DNA from: Pyrus communis
Taxonomy: Eukaryota; Streptophyta; Magnoliopsida; Rosales; Rosaceae
DNA: 64,000 nt
Direction of reading: 5' to 3'
Assembly: GCF_963583255.1 (NCBI RefSeq)
Contig: NC_084815.1
Location: 10,649,724 to 10,713,723, forward strand
The position numbers were made by a program, and so were the translations under genes. This document shows, in pieces, positions 57,293 to 64,000 of this stretch. The notes under the pieces were generated by a model. The model was not told where the DNA came from, did no database searches, and worked only from the letters and a program-made list of their open reading frames with translations. Each line of letters starts with the position of its first letter. Within the stretch, counting starts at the first letter, position 1.

Positions 57293-58216
57293 ATGGCACT
57301 TGATAACGCTTCTCTTTTGTCACAGCTCATGGAAAGGTCCCAAATGCAAAGAGTTGATATATCTAATCTTCAATCAAGGAATAACGTGTTTTCCAATACT
57401 TACAATTCGGATTGGAGTGATCATTCAAACTCTATGTGGTGGGAACCTCAAAATGCTCAACAAGGAGGATATTGGCAGCCACCACAACCTCATATTCAAT
57501 ATGCCCAACCAAATTTAAGTTCGTCAATAGATTATAATCAAAAGCTTAACGAATTAATTTGTTTGGTGCAGGGCTCACAAAATCAAGACAATGAGGCTCG
57601 ACAAGAAGACAAAAGGTTGGATCACTTGGAAAAGCAAATTGGGCAGATAGCGGAGTTCGTAGGACAATTTTGCGACCAAGGCAAACTCCCTAGTTCAACC
57701 ATTGTAAATCCGAAGGGAGGATTTGAAGCACCTTTGCCGGAAGCACTTATTGCTCCTACGCCATCTAATTCAAGTAAGGTTGTTCCAATTAGTTCTAACC
57801 CCATTCCACCTAATATCCCTATTCCTTGCAGGTTCATGAATTCCAAGGAAGAAGAAAGTGAAAAAGACATCTTGGAAGACCTTCCAAAGGTGCAAAGTAG
57901 GGAATTTCATGAATTCATCAAAGGGGATATACTTGAGACAACAATGCCCAAAGAAGTTGAATTTGATGACATTGGACAAGTCATAACCATCACATGCAAT
58001 CTGGCCAAGTCCAATATCCCTGAAACTTTCAAAGGAGTGGTGTTTGTCATTGAGTTCTTGTCAGACAAAACAAGTAAGTCATTTTTTTCAAATTCCATTA
58101 CATTTTATACTAACTTGTTGTTTTTTATGAATCAGGCACCTACATTAGAATTCAAACCAATGCCGGTTCACTTCAAGTATCACCTTCCATTCAAGGACCA
58201 ATTCCATGCCGTTTGA
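57293..58216 (+). CDS. gag-linker-derived ORF of C2
   Basis: 307 residues, apparently identical in sequence to the ORF at 50576-51499. The identity implies a very recent duplication. No partner genes remain in C2 apart from the tail of the antisense gene. Confidence 0.72.
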   Translation: MALDNASLLSQLMERSQMQRVDISNLQSRNNVFSNTYNSDWSDHSNSMWWEPQNAQQGGYWQPPQPHIQYAQPNLSSSIDYNQKLNELICLVQGSQNQDNEARQEDKRLDHLEKQIGQIAEFVGQFCDQGKLPSSTIVNPKGGFEAPLPEALIAPTPSNSSKVVPISSNPIPPNIPIPCRFMNSKEEESEKDILEDLPKVQSREFHEFIKGDILETTMPKEVEFDDIGQVITITCNLAKSNIPETFKGVVFVIEFLSDKTSKSFFSNSITFYTNLLFFMNQAPTLEFKPMPVHFKYHLPFKDQFHAV

Positions 58217-58271
58217 TTTTATTTATGTTAAAAAAAAAAAAAATAATAATAATAATAAAAGTGGCGAGGCT

Positions 58272-58370
58272 TCACAAAGGTTGTTTACTTAAAGACCCAC
58301 TACGTGGCAAAACTCTTGAAGCGGAAGGCATCGAGACGGAAGGCATCGGGGCAGAAGACATAGGAGCGGA
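58272..58370 (-). pseudogene. antisense gene fragment of C2 fused to B-type pol
   Basis: The last about 33 codons (stop at 58272-58274) including the APMPS-like repeat. The upstream part is replaced by pol. A frame of 158 codons (58300-58776) runs from pol into this fragment in a different frame; it is a chance fusion with no start of its own other than one inside LTR/pol sequence. Confidence 0.8.
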
Positions 58371-58764
58371 ATTTATCTAAAGCAAAGACAACGGCAAGAA
58401 GTTCTTTTTCCGTAGTGGAGTAGTTCAACTGGGCATCGTTCAACGTCCGTGAGGCGTAGTAGATGACATGCGGCCTCTTGTCCTTTCTTTGTCCTAAAAC
58501 TGCTCCTAAAGCATAGTCGGACGCATCACACATGAGCTCGAAAGGTAGACTCCAATCCGGTGGAACAATGATGGGTGCCGTGGTCAACAACTCCTTAAGT
58601 TGGTTGAATGATGCCGTGCACTCCTTGGTGAATTCAAACGTCACGTCTTTTTGTAGGAGACGGCAAAGAGGTTGTGCAACCTTCGAGAAATCCTTGATAA
58701 ACCTACGATAAAATCCTGCATGGCCAAGAAAAGAACGAACCTCTCTAACCGAAGTTGGAGAGGG
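58371..58764 (-). pseudogene. fragment of B-type pol (RT end to RNase H)
   Basis: 394 bp matching 45590-45983 of B with a single difference that I can see (C for T near 58684). It contains the RNase [10 protein letters not shown] motif. It ends at GAGGG, where the LTR of E6 begins, so E6 was inserted in this scrap or in the element it came from. Confidence 0.9.
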
Positions 58765-60615
58765 TGATAGGAGCATATTTATGCGACTTAAATGGCTTGT
58801 TCTCGTACATTTACGTTATGTTTCTTTAGTTATTTTAGTACTTTAAGCTATTTTCATGTGTTTGTAGGTCCAAAGGGCTAAAGGAGCAAAAAGATGCATT
58901 TTGGAGACTTTTGGAGCACTTTTGGGCTAAGGACGGATAGCTTATGCTTGAAGCCAAAGTGTTGGACGAAATTGAAGACCTAATTGGAGCCAAAGTGTTG
59001 GAACCTTGTTCTCTTTAGTTTTAGGACATTTAAACCTTTCCTAATCCCAATCATGCCATGCATAACACACATCCATTCTAACACATTGTCATTGCACATG
59101 CATTTCCTTCATTAGTTAACCCACATGCACTTATCACTTATCATCACCACATATCATATCACTTAATCACTTATCACTTATCATCACCACTTAACCACTT
59201 ATCATATCATAACCACATATCATATCACTTATCACTTATCACTTAACATATCATCCACCTACTTCACCTACAACATCCACTTCACCTACAACATCCACCT
59301 ACTTCACCTACAACATCCACCTACTTCACCTACAACATCCACTTCACCTACAACATCCACCTACTTCACCTACAACATCCACCTACTTCACCTACAAATG
59401 ACATAGCCATATGTTCCCTCCACTACTCCTATAAATACCCTTGCATTCATTCATTCATGGACATCTCATTTTCATACACAACACACCACAAACACTTCCA
59501 TTCCTTCTCTTTGCCGTGAGTCCCCTTAGAATCCAAAACCATTTTTCCATTCCCCTTCCACTTCTCTACCACTCCTTTTCCATTCCACACTTCCATCCCC
59601 CAAACCAATTATCCCTAGACCTTATGCTACAATAAAGAGGAAGAGAAGAGGGCCTAAACGTTCATACAATTCAAGTTTGAGTTGTTGGAATGTTTAGGCG
59701 TTTCTTTGATTTCAATGTTTAATTTCAATTCTCTTTGTTTTGTATGAGGAACTAAACCCCCCTTTAGCTAGGGGGTGATTCGAAACTATGTTTATATTTG
59801 CAATATGAATTGATTAACTTTCGTTGGAATTTCATAAGTTGTTGATTCAATTTGTTTAACCGTTTGATTGATAACTTATTTATGTATGTTTATTAAGAAT
59901 GCGCGCTTAATTTTCATGCATGAATATGACGCTAGAATATAAGTGAGTTTCACCTAATTGTTATGAACTTATATTCACAAGTAGTGGAGGTTGCTTATAA
60001 ACAATCGCGTTAAATGAATTCTTGGCATAAGTTTCATGCGTATTCCATAGTAACGAATGCCTCGTCAACACTTATAGTTTTCGTAATGCTTAATGATCTT
60101 TGATTGTATCTTTATTGTGCTTTTCACGTAAAGGACTTTTGGAGAATGTGGTGAATTGCGTTGCGCTAACCCATCCAATTCATTAACTTAAGGAAAACTT
60201 GACGGTTAATTTAAGCGGACCTAATTAACCCGGAGTGTTGAGTTTCATAATTTATCGAAAGACCAACTGAGAATCAATCTTGTATGCAAGTGTAACATGT
60301 GTGGAGAAGAACCCCTTGGCTATTCCATCATCCATATTTTATTCACATTCATATTTACATTCTGTTTTAATTGCAATTTGTTCATTTAGTTTAATTCTGT
60401 CAAAACCTAAATCCCCCTTTACTTTAATGTCAAATTAGTTAGAAATCAATTTAGTTTGTGTTTTTAAGAGTTTTGAGTCTTTTGAACTTGTTAGAATCAG
60501 TTTAGTTTATGTTTTAAAGTATTTTTGAATTCTTTGAGTCTAGTTTAGTGTTTTATATTGTTTTTACGTTTTTAAGTCAGTTTCCAAGAGATTAACAATC
60601 CCTCCTAATCCCCGG
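58765..60615 (+). repeat. E6 5' LTR, 3' end missing
   Basis: Starts TGATAGG. Minisatellite at about 59255-59395, TATA box at 59429-59437, C/G hairpin at about 59757-59775. Instead of continuing from CTAATCCCCGG into the CAGAACGATCC... end, it switches to CAACGGCGCCA, the reverse complement of the PBS. Confidence 0.9.
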
Positions 60616-60626
60616 CAACGGCGCCA
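60610..60626 (-). promoter_or_regulatory. inverted primer binding site of E6
   Basis: The plus strand reads CCCCGGCAACGGCGCCA, i.e. the tRNA-Asp 3' end itself and not its complement. The normal downstream CTTTGCTAATCCCTTGG follows. Confidence 0.9.
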
Positions 60627-60777
60627 ACTTTGCTAATCCCTTGGTTCTTTTCTTTTTTTTTTGGTTTAGTTGTTTTCGTTTTAGTTTCTAACTTAGTGTT
60701 GTTTTCTTTGTTTGTTGTTACTTTTGATATTTGATTTAGTTCTCTTTCTTTGATTTTAGGTACTAGAGAAGTAAGAT

Positions 60778-62112
60778 ATGGATTTTGCTAGCATTCAAGC
60801 TCAATTGGCAAATCTTACTTCTAAATTGTCGCCGTATGCCGAAAGGACCACAATGCAGAGTGTCCCTACATTTGGTGCTTCATATAGGCAAGGATTTCAA
60901 GCCAATCAATGTCCACAAAGAGATTGGAGGGATCATTCAAACTCTATATGGTGGGAAGATCAACAAGTTCAACGTGAAGCATATTGGCAACCATATGAGG
61001 AGTTCTATTCAAGACCTATGCAGCCACCACAACTTCATATGCAATATGCTCAATTAAATTCAAGTTCGCCAATAGATTATATTCAAATTCTTAATGAAAT
61101 AAATTCTTTGGCGCAGGGGTCACAAAATCAAGCCAAGGAGGCTCAACAAGAAGCATATTGGCAACCATATGAGGAGTTCAATACAACACCTATGCAGCCA
61201 CCACAACCTCCCCCACAACAATTCCAATCAAGTTCAAGTATGTCCATGGATAATGATAAAAATTTTCAATTACTAACCTCTTTGACGCAGGACGAACAAA
61301 ATCAAGACAAGAAGTTGGGTAAATTGGACGAGCAATTTGGGCAGATTATGGAGTTCATGAAACAAATTCAAGAGCAAAGTGAACTTTCCAACTCAACTAT
61401 TGAAAACTCGAAGGAAGATTTTGAAATCCATAATGCTATCACTTTGGGAAGTGCTATGGAGGTTGGAGCTGACCTAAAAATTTCCAAACATAGCCTAGAA
61501 GTGGATGAAGAGCTGCTAATTGAGGAGGAGGAAGAAGACATGCACACGGCAAGGGTAGAACAACCCTTGCCGCAGCCCCCTAAGCCCTCTAAACCACCCA
61601 CCACCAGTAAGGACGTCCTAATTCCATGTTATTCTGATGTTATTCCACCCAATGTCCCTTTTCCTAGCAGGTTTTTGATTCCCAACCAAGAAGAGAGTAA
61701 AAAGGACATCGTGGAAGCCTTCCCAAAGGTGCAAAATGCTATTCAAATTCTTGGTGCAACACAGCAAGTTTTAGATGGTGTTGAATTCTTCAAAGGACTT
61801 TGTACACCAAGAAGAATGATTCAAGAGAAGGTAGTGGCTGGAGAAGATGTAGAAGGCATCAAAGAGGACATATTTGAAACCACAATTCCCAAGGAAGTTG
61901 GATTTTATGACACGGGACAAGTCATAACTTTCGAAGGGGTGTTTATTCTGGAGTTCATTTTGGAGCACACAGGTAAGCCGCCTCCCCGAATTTCAATTTT
62001 CTTTTATACTAACATGTGGTTAATGATTCAGGCACCCAAAATGGAATTTAAACTATTACCGGATCATTTCAAGTATCACCGCCCATTCAAAGATAAATTC
62101 CATGCCGTTTGA
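60778..62112 (+). CDS. gag-linker-derived ORF of E6, long variant
   Basis: 444 residues; ATG at 60778 after a leader ending in TTTTAGGTACTAGAGAAG, which resembles the leader before gag in A. It starts with a segment not shared with C (DFASIQAQLANL). It has two copies of an EAYWQPYEEF...PMQPPQ unit (about residues 63 and 122), the GQIMEFM coiled block, an acidic stretch (LLIEEEEED), PFPSRFL, and the APKMEFKLLP ending. A vestige of the pre-protease region (EFFKGLCTPRR, about 340) remains. Protease, RT, RNase H and integrase are absent. It stays open in spite of considerable divergence from E2 and C. Confidence 0.75.
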   Translation: MDFASIQAQLANLTSKLSPYAERTTMQSVPTFGASYRQGFQANQCPQRDWRDHSNSIWWEDQQVQREAYWQPYEEFYSRPMQPPQLHMQYAQLNSSSPIDYIQILNEINSLAQGSQNQAKEAQQEAYWQPYEEFNTTPMQPPQPPPQQFQSSSSMSMDNDKNFQLLTSLTQDEQNQDKKLGKLDEQFGQIMEFMKQIQEQSELSNSTIENSKEDFEIHNAITLGSAMEVGADLKISKHSLEVDEELLIEEEEEDMHTARVEQPLPQPPKPSKPPTTSKDVLIPCYSDVIPPNVPFPSRFLIPNQEESKKDIVEAFPKVQNAIQILGATQQVLDGVEFFKGLCTPRRMIQEKVVAGEDVEGIKEDIFETTIPKEVGFYDTGQVITFEGVFILEFILEHTGKPPPRISIFFYTNMWLMIQAPKMEFKLLPDHFKYHRPFKDKFHAV

Positions 62113-62116
62113 TTTT

Positions 62117-62120
<4 letters not shown>

Positions 62121-62159
<39 letters not shown>
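62121..62159 (+). repeat. poly(A) tract between convergent genes (E6)
   Basis: 39 A, the longest of the four tracts, 8 bp after the gag-linker stop. Confidence 0.88.
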
Positions 62160-62161
<2 letters not shown>

Positions 62162-62187
62162 TACTAAACATGGAGAAAGGTGGAGCT

Positions 62188-62859
62188 TCACAAAGGTTGT
62201 TTACGTGAAGCCCCACTATGAGGCGCAGAAGCGGAAGGCATAGAAGCAGAAGGCATAGAAGCGGGAGGCATCGAAGCGGAAGGCATCGGAGCGGGAGGCA
62301 TCGGAGCTAGAGCATTCCAGGCTTCAATACTTGGCCAAGCGCTGGATGACCCAGGAAAAAGGTGCCTCTGGAGATAAGACGCAAGCCTTTGACGGTCACT
62401 GTGAATTCGACCCTCAGATTCTTGCAGCTCATCAAGCTTCCTCTTCATCCCCGACGAATAGTTATTTGCAAGCACATGCAAACTTCTATTCTCGTACTTA
62501 AGCTGCTGGATCTCTTGCTTAAGTCTTTCCACCTCTGCCATCAACGATTCCACTTGGCGGGACCGAGCAAGCAGGCGTAGGCCCATGTTGGACACAGAGC
62601 TTGCACACTGAACACTAAGTGCGAGGGACTCTTGAACGGCCAACTCATCGGACCGTCCTGACAGCAGCCTACTATCTTTTGGAGTGAGGAGGTTTTTAGC
62701 TACTATTGTAGCTGTTGTGGCGTCCTGCATCACAGAGTCTTCACCTGAAAGAGGACCGTTAGAAGATAAAAAAGAAGGGCGCCATACATTACCTTGACGG
62801 GGCGCAACCGGATCGCTGCTGAGACTCAAATCTAAGCTAAGGTTCGATGAGTTTGCCAT
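62188..62859 (-). CDS. antisense EAR/coiled-coil protein of E6
   Basis: 223 residues; ATG at 62859 (minus strand). It keeps LSLDLSL at residues 7-13 and the coiled-coil core. The C-terminal repeat is remodelled into a run of MPSASMPPASMPSA-like units ending in SGASRKQPL. It shares the final KQPL with the E2 and C proteins. The repeat tail varies while the motif and coil stay constant, as expected if the front and the coil matter. Confidence 0.8.
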   Translation of the reverse strand: MANSSNLSLDLSLSSDPVAPRQGNVWRPSFLSSNGPLSGEDSVMQDATTATIVAKNLLTPKDSRLLSGRSDELAVQESLALSVQCASSVSNMGLRLLARSRQVESLMAEVERLKQEIQQLKYENRSLHVLANNYSSGMKRKLDELQESEGRIHSDRQRLASYLQRHLFPGSSSAWPSIEAWNALAPMPPAPMPSASMPPASMPSASMPSASAPHSGASRKQPL

Positions 62860-64000
62860 TTTTTTCAAAAGTGTTCAAAGATAAGGGGTGGATGGAGTTA
62901 AAATTTCACAAAGGGCCGAAGTCGAGTTTCAGGAATGGGAAATCTTCAGAGTGTGTGTGTTGGGGTGATTGATAGCTCTATAAAAAGCCAAGACGACGCG
63001 TCCACCGATTCAAAGAGCCGGATTTTCCGGCGTAATTTAGGCGACGCTCCCTCGGCTTTTCAGAAAACGCGTTCAACTTTATCAAAAGATTTCTGACAAA
63101 GCTGAAAACACGTGGAGGCCATCATCGCATCTACACATCTTTAGCCGACAAGCGCAAAGTTCGGCGACGCTTTCTCTGCTTTTCAGAAGACGCGTGCAGC
63201 TTTGTCAAAAGGAGCCGCATCTGCACTACCACGTGTCGTTCAGAAAGCGAAGGGGCGTCGTTCAGAAATCGAAGGGGCGCCTGCTCAGAAATCGAAGAGG
63301 CGTATTCAAAGATCGAAGAGGCGCGACTATTTCAAAGAGCCGGATTTGCGGGATCAAAACGTTTGTCGACAAGGGTAAAAAGTACCACCACTTGATATTA
63401 TCTCTATATATGTCGACCTTCGTCTTTTATGGCAGGGCAAACCTGAAGAAAATGCCCAACTCTCCCTCACCTCTGAGGGCGCACTCCCAGCAAAGCCTTT
63501 CAAAATACTCAATTCTTTCTTCTTCCCCAAAGATGATACCAGATACCTGGAGTACATATGACCTAGGAGGAAACGGCGGATTGAAGCATGTGCTGATTCA
63601 TTCACCGCTTCTTCAAAGCAAAGGTATCTCATATCATCAAGGTCAAAAGCAAAAGTATCTCATATCATGCTCTTTCCCTGTCTTTTTCTTTGTCCTTGTT
63701 CTTACTCGCATGGCAAAGTAAAAGAAGCAATCAGCCGGCACTTGGAGTCAGTCTTCCGTTCTGGAGCCAACTGCCTGGAATCTATTCCTGATTGCTTACC
63801 TAGCGTTGCTCTCGAGTAGTCATCTTCAACGGTTGATACACTTCCGGAGAAGGGACCACTTCTGCAAAGGGGAGCGAGTAAGGCAAGTGAAAATGATACA
63901 TTGAAGCATGTGGAGACAAACATAGGCTGAGTTATCCTCCAACCCTTTTCATTACGAATTGGAAAGATTGAACAAAGAAACAGACCAAAGGGGTAAGCTC
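62860..64000 (-). promoter_or_regulatory. promoter module of the E6 antisense gene (runs out of window)
   Basis: TATA block at about 62977-62986, G-boxes at 63109-63114 and 63230-63235, ACGCGT near 62996, 63067 and 63190, CAGAAATCGAAG repeats about 63240-63325, and the GGGGAGCGAGTAAGGC block of the E4/E5 type at about 63869-63965. Confidence 0.6.

Larger units (their letters stand above)
57181..58370 (+). mobile_element. C2: truncated second internal region in tandem with C
   Basis: Repeats 50464-51660 of C almost exactly (PBS, leader, gag-linker ORF, A tract, end of antisense gene). It then joins abruptly to B-type pol at about 58368-58371, within GGAA. Confidence 0.92.
58765..64000 (+). 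mobile_element. E6: non-autonomous Athila-like element, 5' part
   Basis: LTR (58765-about 60615), inverted PBS segment, gag-linker ORF, long poly(A) tract, antisense gene and promoter module, running out of the window. The left flank GAGGG (58760-58764) should recur beyond the window. The LTR lacks its last roughly 100 bp and its PBS is upside down, so this copy cannot prime reverse transcription normally. Confidence 0.88.

Noticed and set aside
58300..58776. A 158-codon fused RNase H frame as a new chimeric gene
   Set aside because: It is a by-product of the junction between pol and the C2 antisense fragment, read in a frame different from the antisense protein. Its start lies at the LTR boundary.
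60610..60626. A tRNA-Asp gene
   Set aside because: Only the terminal 17 bases are present. They are the complement of a retrotransposon primer site produced by a local inversion.
1..64000. Host protein-coding genes
   Set aside because: All frames above about 100 codons belong to gag-pol, the gag-linker ORF, the antisense gene, or shadows and repeats of these.

Overview
This window is plant nuclear heterochromatin-like DNA made almost entirely of LTR retrotransposons. I see no host gene, rRNA gene or tRNA gene. The elements are Ty3/gypsy, most likely the Athila branch of the non-chromovirus group. The primer site matches the 3' end of plant tRNA-Asp, pol runs PR-RT-RNase H-INT with no chromodomain, and long non-coding 3' regions carry repeated AAGTGTGGGGG purine tracts. 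All LTRs share a scaffold that begins TGATAGGAGCAT and ends CGCATCA, with TATA boxes of the CTATAAATA type. The host may be a woody dicot such as a Rosaceae (Maleae) tree, but that is only an impression.

Layout, using my own names. The left part is a Russian-doll nest of which only right-hand halves are visible: E1 (1-5202, +) lies in the 3' region of E2 (5203-11816, -), which lies in the antisense gene of E3 (11817-17176, +), which lies in the promoter module of E4 (17177-22231, +), which lies in the 3' region of E5 (22232-22407 and 36640-38947, -). E5 is also split by a solo LTR, S1 (22408-24757 and 36502-36639, target duplication GGCTA). S1 is in turn split by a complete element A (24758-36496, target duplication ATATT). 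A has nearly identical 2.1-kb LTRs but three breaks in gag-pol. From 38948 to 42007 an LTR forms a giant inverted repeat with 1.3-kb arms. It is joined to element B (42008-48569, -), which has an uninterrupted reading frame from the end of gag through integrase. B is cut by element C (48570-57180, +). C is followed by a second copy of its own internal region (C2, 57181-58370), a scrap of B-type pol (58371-58764) and element E6 (58765 to the window end, +).

A and B are autonomous-type elements. E2, C and E6 are non-autonomous (E1, E3, E4 and E5 show the matching 3' part). In place of gag-pol they carry a short ORF made from the gag-to-RT linker region, a poly(A) tract, and, on the opposite strand, a second gene of 223-225 codons. 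That protein starts with a leucine-rich LxLxLxL motif like the plant EAR repression motif, has a central coiled coil and ends in an APMPS-like repeat. Upstream of it is a 1.1-1.2 kb module with a TATA box, two perfect G-boxes and several ACGCGT motifs, which looks like its own promoter. The non-autonomous elements keep the same LTR scaffold, PBS, leader hairpin and purine tracts as A and B, so they could be copied by A/B-type enzymes.

The most interesting signals are the antisense EAR/coiled-coil gene and its promoter, mutually exclusive RNA pairings around the primer site, hairpins in the LTR with compensatory changes, the giant LTR palindrome, an inverted primer site in E6, and swappable minisatellite cassettes in U3. 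All pairwise comparisons were made by eye.
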